Of a stretch of 54,083 bases of DNA, positions 21,501 through 33,403 are shown piece after piece; positions within the stretch are counted from its first letter, which is position 1; every line of letters begins with the position of its first letter. This DNA comes from Eggerthellaceae bacterium (GTDB lineage Bacteria > Actinomycetota > Coriobacteriia > Coriobacteriales > Eggerthellaceae): NCBI GenBank assembly GCA_017459925.1, contig JAFUCC010000062.1, forward strand, positions 1 through 54,083, read 5' to 3'. Under the pieces are notes generated by a model. The model saw only the letters and a program-made list of their open reading frames with translations, had not been told where the DNA came from and did not search any database. The translations under genes and the position numbers were made by a program.

Positions 21501-23157
21501 GATCGCGCGCGCACGCCGGTCGACTCCGGGTGTGGGCCTCATCTCGCCGCCGCCGCATCATGACATCTACTCCATCGAGGATCTGGCCGAGCTCATCTTC
21601 GACATGAAGAACGCCAACCCCAAGGCGCGCATCTCGGTGAAGCTCGTCGCCGAGGCGGGGGTCGGCACCATCGCGACCGGCGTCGCGAAGGCCGGCGCGC
21701 ATAAGGTGCTCGTCTCGGGCGCCAACGGCGGCACGGGCGCGGCACCGCGCGATTCCATTTACCACGCGGGCCTGCCGCTCGAGCTGGGCTTGGCCGAGAC
21801 GCAGCAGACGCTGCTGCGCAACGGCCTGCGCTCGAGGATGGTGCTCGAGGCTGACGGCAAGCTGATGGACGGCCGCGACGTGGCGATTGCCTGCCTGCTC
21901 GGAGCCGAGGAGTTCGGCTTCGCGACCATGCCGCTCATCGCCATGGGCTGCCTCATGCAGCGCGACTGCCAGCAAGACACGTGCCCTGTCGGCATAGCCA
22001 CGCAGAACTGCCGCTTGCGCGGGCGGTTCGGGGGCAAGCCGGAATACGTCGTGAACTTCATGATGTTTGTGGCCGAGCAGCTGCGCCGCATCATGGCCGA
22101 TCTCGGCTTCCGCACGGTCGAGGAGATGGTCGGCCAGGCAAGCCGCCTGCGCCAACGCGACGACGCGCGCAGCTGGAAAGCGCGCACCGTCGACCTTTCG
22201 GCTTTGCTCGTGCAGGCGCAGGCCGAGTTCGGCGCCGATATCGAAGGCGCGAACTGCTGCCATTCGCTTGTGGAATGCGCGCCTGAGGACACGCTGCCGA
22301 CCACGCTCGACGCGACGCTGCTCATCCCATACACGCACGATGCGCGCAGCGCTTTGGCGAGCCAGCGGTTCCACGCCGACATCGCCAACGTGAACCGCTG
22401 CGTCGGCACCATGCTGGGCTCGGCCGTGACGGCTCAACATGCCGAGGGGCTGCCCGACGAGACGCTCACGGTCGATTGCGCGGGTTCGGGCGGCATGAGC
22501 TTCGGCGCCTTCCTGCCCAGCGGGATCACGCTGAACATTCGCGGCGAGGCGAACGACTATCTCGGCAAGGGCTTGTCGGGCGGCGTGGTCACGGTCGCCC
22601 CGCCCGAGCAGGCGACGTTCAACGCCGAGGAGAACATCGTGGTGGGCAACGTCGCCTTCTACGGTGCCACGAGCGGCCGCGGATTCGTGAACGGCCTTGC
22701 CGGCCAGCGCTTCGCGGTGCGCAACTCGGGGGCGACGCTCGTGGTCGAGGGCGTCGGCAACAACGGCTGCGAGTACATGACCGGCGGCACGGTGCTCGTG
22801 CTCGGCGAGGTCGGCTTGAACTTCGCAGCGGGCATGAGCGGGGGTGTCGCGTACGTGTACGACGCCGAGCATACGCTCGAGGACCGCTGCAATCGCGACA
22901 TGGTGTACCTGAAATGGCCCGACCGCGACGAGCTCGCAAACGTGAGGGCGCTCATCGAAGAGCACGTGCGCCGCACGCAAAGCCCGCTCGGCGTGAAGCT
23001 GCTGTACCGCTTCGCGGATATCGCGGGCGACTTCGTGAAGGTCATCCCGCGCGAATACGAGCAGATGATGACCATGACCGAGAAGTACGAGCGTTCCGGC
23101 CTCACGCATGACGAGGCCGTCGAGCGCGCGTTCGAGACGATGAATGCGGGTGAATGA
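18502..23157 (+). CDS. gltB: Glutamate synthase large subunit with in-frame palindromic element
   Basis: 1551 residues. Makes glutamate from glutamine and 2-oxoglutarate with GltD. A 15-residue propeptide precedes nucleophile Cys16 (HDACGIGA). Later come the amidotransferase, the FMN barrel with GANGGTGAAP, the 3Fe-4S cysteines in CLMQRDCQQDTC, and the C-terminal beta-helix with Gly-rich repeats. Start at 18502 has TAGGGGG upstream. Residues about 451-484 are encoded by a 100-bp inverted-pair palindromic element (19852-19951), adding ESEDVPPTHF and EERPPTHP in a linker before the conserved central region. Reading frame is open throughout and all catalytic motifs are present, so the protein is probably active. 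Operon with gltD. Confidence 0.95.
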   Translation: MASQGLYRPEFEHDACGIGALAHLKGRRSHQMIDDALSVLVNLEHRGGVGLEKNTGDGAGILFQVPHRFFRKEAQKYGHLLPDEGDYGVAMLFLPTDAEGVAAGMRIFEEGCARCGVPLLFWRDVPTDPHDLGSTARACMPTIKQAFLGRPDDVSAGEQFERRLYICRRSIEKAAKCAPELAGKIFYACSMSSRTIVYKGMLVSTQMRRFFCDLDDASTETAVALVHSRYSTNTTPSWERAHPNRFIIHNGEINTLRCNVNWTRAREADLYSPVMGEDLEAVLPILNGEGSDSAMLDNVLEFVAMNGRSLPRAVSMLLPEPWDHNDALSDKRRAWDAYQSMLTEAWDGPAAIAFSDGIVTGATIDRNGLRPARYYVTNDDRLILSSEVGVLDVDSTSILISGSLGPGQMLLVDPAQGRVLFDDEIKDAFANEQPYRSWIDAEMIPVDDLVDESEDVPPTHFAKGAVDAEARQQNEWEERPPTHPDDGIPLYERQAQHGYFYDDIEEAIIPMAQTGASPLASMGADTPLACLSEHPRSFFDYFNQLFAQVTNPPIDALRESFITSTLLYVGNHGNLLEDARSNCRLVRLDTPLLDEAHFTALANIARHGFKSVTLSASYRANAGADALERALENLRVKAADAVRSGANILVISDRVAANEVPIPSLLAVASVHNHLLRSGLRTKTDIIVETGDAITPHDFACLVGYSASGIFPYLAHDTIRSLCERGVVGCGADEAIAHYNRSIVAGIVSIMSKMGISTMQGYHAAQIFEAVGLAPALVDEHFTRTVSRVGGLGIADVQRECDERHQQALAQLASAVPDQLPSSGITSWRPLGGEEHLINPLVVNLLQRAVREGDFELFEQYSQAVHQLGRTVVLRDLLDFKSGESVPLNEVEPATEIVKRFNTGAMSYGSISQEAHECLAIAMNRLHGRSNSGEGGEDPAREVTLPNGDSKRSAIKQIASGRFGVTSRYLMSADEIQIKMAQGAKPGEGGHLPGGKVWPWIARARRSTPGVGLISPPPHHDIYSIEDLAELIFDMKNANPKARISVKLVAEAGVGTIATGVAKAGAHKVLVSGANGGTGAAPRDSIYHAGLPLELGLAETQQTLLRNGLRSRMVLEADGKLMDGRDVAIACLLGAEEFGFATMPLIAMGCLMQRDCQQDTCPVGIATQNCRLRGRFGGKPEYVVNFMMFVAEQLRRIMADLGFRTVEEMVGQASRLRQRDDARSWKARTVDLSALLVQAQAEFGADIEGANCCHSLVECAPEDTLPTTLDATLLIPYTHDARSALASQRFHADIANVNRCVGTMLGSAVTAQHAEGLPDETLTVDCAGSGGMSFGAFLPSGITLNIRGEANDYLGKGLSGGVVTVAPPEQATFNAEENIVVGNVAFYGATSGRGFVNGLAGQRFAVRNSGATLVVEGVGNNGCEYMTGGTVLVLGEVGLNFAAGMSGGVAYVYDAEHTLEDRCNRDMVYLKWPDRDELANVRALIEEHVRRTQSPLGVKLLYRFADIAGDFVKVIPREYEQMMTMTEKYERSGLTHDEAVERAFETMNAGE
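19852..19951. repeat. 100-bp palindromic element pair inserted in frame within gltB
   Basis: Two 31-bp units (19852-19882, 19921-19951) are exact reverse complements over at least 29 bp, with a 38-bp spacer. Both have the intergenic TAG codon replaced (TCG on the left, TGG on the right). Each single unit has one mismatch in its own hairpin, but the two units match each other perfectly. Confidence 0.9.
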
Positions 23158-23158
23158 G

Positions 23159-24514
<1,356 letters not shown>

Positions 24515-24560
24515 GAACTCGCCCATTCGATAGCCCGCGGTTCGCGACGTTGGGCTTCTG

Positions 24561-24600
24561 GGACCGCCGGACCTCCTGACCATCCGGCGGTCCTCTATTT
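24561..24600 (+). terminator. Intrinsic terminator of gltBD
   Basis: Perfect 11-bp arms GGACCGCCGGA (24561-24571) and TCCGGCGGTCC (24583-24593), followed by TCTATTTT. Confidence 0.85.
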
Positions 24601-24604
24601 TCGA

Positions 24605-24727
24605 AATGAGTAGCAGAATGAGTAGCAGGACGTTCCTGCTACTCATTTTCGGTAACCAACATGAGGGCCGAAGCGCTCTACGGAAATGAGTAGCAGGAAC
24701 GTCCTGCTACTCATTCTGCTACTCATT
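24605..24727. repeat. Palindromic element pair with 37-bp spacer and extended ends
   Basis: Units 24617-24647 and 24685-24715 in inverted orientation, flanked by an extra partial repeat AATGAGTAGCAG (24605-24616) and its complement (24716-24727). The spacer is about 32/37 identical to the reverse complement of the spacer at 33336-33372, which shows the whole element is a copied unit. Confidence 0.9.
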
Positions 24728-24762
24728 TCAACGGGGTTTCCCGAGCGTTAAAACCAGGTTTC

Positions 24763-24789
24763 GAAACACGCGCGAAAACCTGCCGAAAC
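24763..24789 (+). promoter_or_regulatory. GlnR-like boxes upstream of glnN
   Basis: GAAAC-N6-GAAAA-N6-GAAAC starting at 24763, 24774 and 24785, 11-bp phase, about 57 bases before the start codon. Together with the terminator and repeats this accounts for the 331-base gap between gltD and glnN. Confidence 0.6.
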
Positions 24790-24845
24790 AAAGCAGCCCT
24801 ATCTTCGAGGTATCCGATTAGGAAATCGAGGAAGGGGCGTTTCAT

Positions 24846-26930
24846 ATGGGACGTATCGCGGAAGAGTACGGCACGCTGGTCTTCAACGACCACACGATGC
24901 AGGAGCTGCTGCCGTCGGCAACGTACAAGGCGCTGGCCAAAACGATCAAGGAGGGCAAGCCGCTCGACATCGACGTGGCCAACGTGGTGGCGCACGCCAT
25001 GAAGGAATGGGCGGTTTCTCACGGGGCGACGCACTACACGCACTGGTTCCAGCCGCTTTCGGGCATCACCTCCGAAAAGCACGACGCGTTCCTCGACCCG
25101 CAGAAGGACGGCCGCGCCATCATGACGTTCTCGGGCAAGGCGCTCATCCAGGGCGAGCCCGACGCCTCGAGCTTCCCCTCGGGCGGCATCCGCGCCACGT
25201 TCGAGGCGCGCGGCTACACCGCGTGGGACCCGACGAGCTACGCGTTCATCAAGGACGAGGTGCTGTGCATCCCCACGGCGTTCTGCAGCTACACCGGCGA
25301 AGCGCTCGACAAGAAGACGCCGCTCTTGCGTTCGATGGAAGCCGTGTCGACCCAGGCATGCAAGGTGCTATCGTACTTCGGGCAGGACGTTCCGCGCGTG
25401 ACCACGACAGTCGGCGCCGAGCAGGAGTACTTCCTGATCAAGGAGGAAGACTACGAGCAGCGCCAGGACCTGATACTGACTGGGCGCACGCTGTTCGGCG
25501 CGCCCCCGTGCAAGGGTCAGGAGATGGAAGAGCACTACTTCGGTGCCATCCGCCCCACGGTGAACAACTTCATGAAGGAGCTCGACGAGCAGCTGTGGAA
25601 GCTCGGCGTCGCCGCCAAGACGAAGCACAACGAGGTTGCGCCCTGCCAGCACGAGCTTGCGCCCATGTTCACGATTTCCAACGTCGCCATCGACCACAAC
25701 CTGCTGACGATGGAGCTCATGCGCACCATCGCGAGCCATTACGGGCTCGTGTGCCTGCAGCATGAGAAGCCGTTCGAAGGCATCAACGGCTCGGGCAAGC
25801 ACAACAACTGGTCCATTGCGACCGACAAGGAGAACCTGCTCGACCCGGGCAAGACGCCGGCGAGCAACCTGCGCTTCCTCGTGTTCTTGGCGGCAGTCGT
25901 GGAAGCCGTCGACGACTACCAGGACCTGCTGCGCATTTCGGTGGCGTCCGCGGGCAACGACCATCGCCTCGGCGCGAACGAGGCGCCGCCGGCGGTCATA
26001 AGCATCTTCCTGGGCGACGAGCTCGGGCGCGTCGTCAATGCCATCATCGCCGGCAAGGACGACGACGGGGCGGAAGCCGTGTACATGGACCTCGGCGTGG
26101 AGGTGCTGCCGAGCTTCGAGCGCGATAACACCGACCGCAACCGCACCTCGCCGTTCGCGTTCACGGGCAACAAGTTCGAGTTCCGCATGCCCGGCAGCCA
26201 GGTGAACCTGTCCGATGCGAACACGATTTTGAACACCATCGTGGCCAAGTCGCTGAAGAACTTCTGCGCGGCCGTCGAGGATGCGGGCGATTTCGAGAAG
26301 GCCGCCTTCGCGTGGGTGCGCAAGACGCTGACCGACCATCAGCGCATCATCTTCAACGGCGACGGTTACGCCGACGAGTGGATCGAGGAAGCTGAATCTC
26401 GCGGTTTGTTGAACCTGAAGTCGCTTGTCGACGCCGCGCCGTACATGCTCGAGCAGAAGAACATCGACCTGTTCGCCGAGTTCGGCGTGCTGAGCGAGGC
26501 CGAGAACCACAGCCGCTACGAGGTGAAGCTCGAGACGTACTCGAAGCTCATCAACATCGAGGGCCAGACGATGAGTCACATGACCAAGCGCAAGATCGCC
26601 CCGGCCGTGAGCGCGTACGCCGAGCAGATCGCCGGAACGATCAACGCGAAGAAGGCCGCCAACCCCGACCTGCAGCCGACGGCCGACCAGAAGCTGCTGG
26701 CCAAGCTGAACGACGGCGCGAACGACATCTCCGAGGCGCTTGACGTTCTAGATGCCGCCGTCGCGAAGGCGCAGGGCACCGACGAGCCGCTTGAGAAGGC
26801 GCGTGTCTACCACGACGACGTCCTGGCCGCGATGGACGAGCTGCGCGTGGCGTGCGACGCCATGGAAGGCATCGTCTCGACCGAGGCTTGGCCCCTGCCG
26901 ACCTACAACAAGATGCTGTTCTACTGCTAG
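24846..26930 (+). CDS. glnN: Glutamine synthetase type III
   Basis: 694 residues, the length of the GlnN (GSIII) class rather than the 450-residue GSI. Makes glutamine from glutamate, ammonia and ATP. Landmarks: GAEQEYFLI (metal-binding Glu), KHNEVAPCQHELAP, NGSGKHNNWS, and the ATP/glutamate signature RNRTSPFAFTGNKFEFR. GAGGAAGGGG lies before the ATG. Only glutamine synthetase in the window. Upstream 11-bp-phased GAAAC boxes and adjacent gltBD support GS-GOGAT coregulation. GSIII lacks the GSI adenylylation tyrosine, in keeping with the Tyr-less PII protein encoded at 35.7 kb. Confidence 0.94.
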   Translation: MGRIAEEYGTLVFNDHTMQELLPSATYKALAKTIKEGKPLDIDVANVVAHAMKEWAVSHGATHYTHWFQPLSGITSEKHDAFLDPQKDGRAIMTFSGKALIQGEPDASSFPSGGIRATFEARGYTAWDPTSYAFIKDEVLCIPTAFCSYTGEALDKKTPLLRSMEAVSTQACKVLSYFGQDVPRVTTTVGAEQEYFLIKEEDYEQRQDLILTGRTLFGAPPCKGQEMEEHYFGAIRPTVNNFMKELDEQLWKLGVAAKTKHNEVAPCQHELAPMFTISNVAIDHNLLTMELMRTIASHYGLVCLQHEKPFEGINGSGKHNNWSIATDKENLLDPGKTPASNLRFLVFLAAVVEAVDDYQDLLRISVASAGNDHRLGANEAPPAVISIFLGDELGRVVNAIIAGKDDDGAEAVYMDLGVEVLPSFERDNTDRNRTSPFAFTGNKFEFRMPGSQVNLSDANTILNTIVAKSLKNFCAAVEDAGDFEKAAFAWVRKTLTDHQRIIFNGDGYADEWIEEAESRGLLNLKSLVDAAPYMLEQKNIDLFAEFGVLSEAENHSRYEVKLETYSKLINIEGQTMSHMTKRKIAPAVSAYAEQIAGTINAKKAANPDLQPTADQKLLAKLNDGANDISEALDVLDAAVAKAQGTDEPLEKARVYHDDVLAAMDELRVACDAMEGIVSTEAWPLPTYNKMLFYC

Positions 26931-26943
26931 AAGGTTTCCGCCG

Positions 26944-27011
26944 AATGAGTAGCAGGACGTTCCTGCTACTCATTTTCGGCAATGAGTAGCAAGAACGTCC
27001 TGCTACTCATG
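26944..27011. repeat. Palindromic element pair with 6-bp spacer
   Basis: Units 26944-26974 and 26981-27011 inverted around TTCGGC. It lies between glnN and purF, 14 bases past the glnN stop. The right unit has one mismatch in the core and ends in G. Confidence 0.9.
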
Positions 27012-27015
27012 TTGC

Positions 27016-27042
27016 GTAACGAGCCTGAAACGCAGCGGTCGT
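27016..27042 (+). promoter_or_regulatory. GlnR-like box pair upstream of purF
   Basis: GTAAC-N6-GAAAC (27016 and 27027), followed by GTCGT at 27038 in phase. The first pair is an exact match to the classical actinobacterial GlnR a/b boxes. Confidence 0.6.
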
Positions 27043-27075
27043 AAGATGCTTGACTAATACGGCGAAAGAGGGCGA

Positions 27076-28527
27076 ATGGCGACAGCTGCTTTTCCGGGCG
27101 AGAGGCCCGATAGGTTGGAAGAGGCGTGCGCGGTGTTCGGCGTGTATGCGCCGGGGGAAGACGTGGCGCGCCTGACGTGTTTCGGGCTGCAGGCGTTGCA
27201 GCACCGGGGTCAGGAAAGCGCGGGCATCACGGTCGGCGATGGCGACACGATCCTCATTCACAAGGACCTGGGGCTCGTCGACCAGGTGTTCGACGAAGAC
27301 GTGCTGTCGCATTTGAAGGGCGATTTCGCCATAGGGCACACGCGCTATTCCACGGCGGGCGGTGGCGGCTGGACGGCCGCACAACCGCATGTGTCGGCAA
27401 TCGACGACGAGCTCATCGCGCTTGCCCACAACGGCACGCTCGTCGACACGCTGCCGCAACGCGCGTGGCTCGCCAACGAGGGCGTGCAGCTGTACGGGCA
27501 CACCGACAGCGAGGTCGCCGCCCGCACCATCGGCGTGGACACGCGGCGCACGGGGCATATCCGCAGCGGCATCCGCCTGATGATGCAGCAGCTGCATGGG
27601 GCATACGCCATCGTGCTGGTCACGCCCGTGGCACTGTACGCGTTCCGCGACCCCAACGGCATCAGGCCCTTGTCGCTCGGGCAGCTTCCCGACGGCCGCG
27701 GTTGGGTCGTGGCGAGCGAGACGTGCGGGCTCGACGCCGTGGGCGCCGAGTTCGTGCGTGACATCGAGCCGGGCGAGATCCTGAAGGTCAGCGCAGCTGG
27801 GCTTGAATCGGAGCAAGGGGCAAAGCCCGGGCGCCGGGCGAGCTGCATTTTCGAATACGTGTACTTCGCGCGTCCCGACAGCGTGCTCGACGGCGATGTC
27901 GTGTATCATGCGCGCCGCCGCATGGGCCGCATCTTGGCGCGAGAGGCGCCGGTCGATGCCGATTACGTGCTGGGCGTTCCCGATTCGGGCGTGCCGCCGG
28001 CGCTCGGTTATGCAGCCGAAAGCGGGCTCGAGTACTGCGACGGCATCGTGAAAAACCGCTACGTCGGGCGCACGTTCATCCAGCCCACGCAGGAAATGCG
28101 CCAGATGGGCATCCGCATAAAGCTGAATCCGCTGCCGTCGATCATCCGGGGCAAGCGCCTCGTGGTCATCGACGACAGCATCGTGCGCGGCAACACGTCG
28201 AAGAAGCTCGTCGAGATGCTGCGCCAGGCAGGCGCGGCCGAAGTGCATTTGCGCATCGTGTCGCCCGAGGTCATGTGGCCGTGCTTTTACGGCATCGACA
28301 CCGACACGCAAGACCAGCTGATTTCGGCGAACATGAGCCACGACGAGGTTTGCGCGCATATCGGGTGCGATTCCTTGGCGTTCATCAGCCTGGCGGGCTT
28401 GCACGAGGCGATTCACGCCGAACATGGCGGCTTCTGCGACGCCTGCTTCAGCGGCGATTACCCTGTGGCGATTCCCGAATCGCTGCAGCGCAAGAGTTTT
28501 CTACCTGGTCAGTGCGTGTCGAAGTGA
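27076..28527 (+). CDS. purF: Amidophosphoribosyltransferase
   Basis: 483 residues. First step of purine synthesis: PRPP plus glutamine gives phosphoribosylamine. A 17-residue propeptide precedes nucleophile Cys18 (EEACAVFGVY). Amidotransferase motifs QHRGQESAGI and GHTRYSTAG, and the PRPP-binding LVVIDDSIVRGNTSKKL are intact. Four cysteines including CDACFSGDYP near the end suggest the Bacillus-type 4Fe-4S enzyme. It is away from other pur genes, but 35 bases upstream of carA and behind GlnR-like boxes, so it may be read with carAB as a glutamine-consuming operon. Confidence 0.95.
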   Translation: MATAAFPGERPDRLEEACAVFGVYAPGEDVARLTCFGLQALQHRGQESAGITVGDGDTILIHKDLGLVDQVFDEDVLSHLKGDFAIGHTRYSTAGGGGWTAAQPHVSAIDDELIALAHNGTLVDTLPQRAWLANEGVQLYGHTDSEVAARTIGVDTRRTGHIRSGIRLMMQQLHGAYAIVLVTPVALYAFRDPNGIRPLSLGQLPDGRGWVVASETCGLDAVGAEFVRDIEPGEILKVSAAGLESEQGAKPGRRASCIFEYVYFARPDSVLDGDVVYHARRRMGRILAREAPVDADYVLGVPDSGVPPALGYAAESGLEYCDGIVKNRYVGRTFIQPTQEMRQMGIRIKLNPLPSIIRGKRLVVIDDSIVRGNTSKKLVEMLRQAGAAEVHLRIVSPEVMWPCFYGIDTDTQDQLISANMSHDEVCAHIGCDSLAFISLAGLHEAIHAEHGGFCDACFSGDYPVAIPESLQRKSFLPGQCVSK

Positions 28528-28562
28528 CCAGGCAAGGTTGACACATCGGAGAAAGGGCGATA

Positions 28563-29894
28563 GTGAGCGCTTTATCGGAACAGATGCTCGCGCAGACGTC
28601 GAAGCCCAGGCAGCTGCCGGCGTTGCTCGTGCTTGAAGACGGCGCCGTGTTCGCGGGCACCGCATGCGGCGCAGTGGGCGAGGTATTCGGGGAGATTTGC
28701 TTCAACACGTCGCTCGAAGGGTATTTGGAAGTGATCACCGACCCGTCGTATGCGGGGCAGATCGTCACGATGACCTACCCGCAAATCGGCAACTACGGCG
28801 TGAACCCCGACGATGTGCAATCGGACCATCCGGCCTTGCGCGGGCTTGTGGTGCGCGACATGTGCGCGACGCCTTCGAACTGGCGAAGCGAGATGTCGCT
28901 GCCCGAGTTTTTGGAACGCGAGGGCGTCGTGGCCATCGAGGGCGTCGACACGCGCGCGCTCGTGCGGCACGTGCGCGACAACGGTGCCATGCGCGCGGTG
29001 CTGTCGAGCGAGGACGCCGATGCCGACAGCCTGCTCGCCAAGGTTCGTGCAAGCCAGTCGATCGTGGGCGTGAACCTCGCCGAAACCGTTTCCCGCACGG
29101 AGGCGTCGACGTTCGGGCGCGCAGACTTGCCGGAAAGCAAATCGTTTGCCGCCGAATCAATATCCTCCGAGGAAATTGATTACCGCGTGGTCGCATACGA
29201 TTGCGGCGTGAAGCGCTCGATTCTCGAGGGGCTTGTGCGCGCCGGCTGCGAGGTCGAAGTGGTGCCATGGGACACGCCTGCCGAAGACGTGCTCGCAAAG
29301 GCGCCCGACGGCGTGTTCCTGTCGAACGGGCCGGGCGACCCGGATGCCGTCGAGGGAACGTACCGCCAGGTCGAGAAGCTGCTCGGTAACGTGCCGCTGT
29401 TCGGCATCTGCCTGGGGCATCAGATGATATGCAAGGCCGCGGGGGCGGACATTGAGAAGCTGAAGTTCGGCCATCGCGGCGGGAACCACCCGGTCATGAA
29501 CCTGCGCACGGGCCGCGTCGAGATAACGGCGCAGAACCACGGGTTCAACCTGGTCTTCCCGAGCTTGGGCCCGCTTGTTGCTGAATTATCCGGTGGCGAA
29601 GCGCACCATGTCGACGACCTGCGGTTCTGGGCTGAGCGAGGCATAGCGCCTGTCGTGCAAAACGAACGGTTCGGGCACATCCAGCTGACGCACGTGAACT
29701 TGAACGACGGCACGGCCGAGGGCATCGCGTTCCTCGACCTTCCCGCGTTCTCGGTTCAGTACCACCCCGAAGCCAACCCCGGCCCCACCGATTCCCATTA
29801 CCTGTTCACCGCCTTCACCCGCCTCATGGACGGTCGCGAAGACTACCTCGACATCGACATCGCAAAAGACCGACTAACGGGATGGAAGTTTTAA
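28563..29894 (+). CDS. carA: Carbamoyl phosphate synthase small subunit
   Basis: 443 residues, longer than the usual 360-380. GTG start at 28563 with GGAGAAAGGG upstream. Supplies ammonia to CarB from glutamine: nucleophile Cys in LFGICLGHQMIC, His and Glu in VQYHPEANPGP. The N-terminal domain has FNTSLEGYLEVITDPSYAGQIV. Extra length includes about 20 N-terminal residues and a linker near 178-205 (ESKSFAAESISSEEID) that contains a 27-bp near-palindrome, possibly another small inserted element. Upstream of carB in the same operon. Confidence 0.94.
   Translation: MSALSEQMLAQTSKPRQLPALLVLEDGAVFAGTACGAVGEVFGEICFNTSLEGYLEVITDPSYAGQIVTMTYPQIGNYGVNPDDVQSDHPALRGLVVRDMCATPSNWRSEMSLPEFLEREGVVAIEGVDTRALVRHVRDNGAMRAVLSSEDADADSLLAKVRASQSIVGVNLAETVSRTEASTFGRADLPESKSFAAESISSEEIDYRVVAYDCGVKRSILEGLVRAGCEVEVVPWDTPAEDVLAKAPDGVFLSNGPGDPDAVEGTYRQVEKLLGNVPLFGICLGHQMICKAAGADIEKLKFGHRGGNHPVMNLRTGRVEITAQNHGFNLVFPSLGPLVAELSGGEAHHVDDLRFWAERGIAPVVQNERFGHIQLTHVNLNDGTAEGIAFLDLPAFSVQYHPEANPGPTDSHYLFTAFTRLMDGREDYLDIDIAKDRLTGWKF
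29155..29181. repeat. 27-bp near-palindrome inside the carA linker
   Basis: AATCAATATCC pairs with GGAAATTGATT with one mismatch around a 5-base centre. It falls in the linker between the two CarA domains. No second copy seen in the window, so a mobile origin is only suggested. Confidence 0.4.
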
Positions 29895-29913
29895 TGCTGC
29901 AGAAGCGCCCGGA

Positions 29914-29984
29914 GGGGATCCTCACAAAGCGAGTTCCGCAGCGAGCGAAGCGAGCGAGGACTGTCTGAGCGACTGAGGGTCCCC
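29914..29984. repeat. 71-bp imperfect inverted repeat between carA and carB
   Basis: Outer arms GGGGATCCTCA and TGAGGGTCCCC enclose GAGCGAAGCGAGCG-type inner palindromes. It makes up most of the 121-base gap between carA and carB. It could reduce read-through or stabilise mRNA ends. Confidence 0.6.
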
Positions 29985-30015
29985 GCAGAGGCGCGAAAGG
30001 AAGAGCTACGACAAG

Positions 30016-33304
<3,289 letters not shown>

Positions 33305-33306
<2 letters not shown>

Positions 33307-33403
33307 TGAGTAGCAGGACGTTCCTGCGACTCATTTTCGTAGAGCGCTTCGAACCTAGTGTTGGTTACCGAAAATGAGTCGCAGGAACGTCCTGCTACTC
33401 ATT
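33305..33403. repeat. Palindromic element pair between convergent carB and murT-gatD
   Basis: Units 33305-33335 and 33373-33403, exact reverse complements, with a 37-bp spacer shared (inverted) with 24648-24684. Its left edge overlaps the carB TAA and its right end contains the TGA stop of the minus-strand murT-gatD gene. Confidence 0.9.

Noticed and set aside
24605..24727. Possible CRISPR array from repeated AATGAGTAGCAG units
   Set aside because: Repeats are inverted pairs scattered over the window, not direct repeats with unique spacers, and there are no cas genes.
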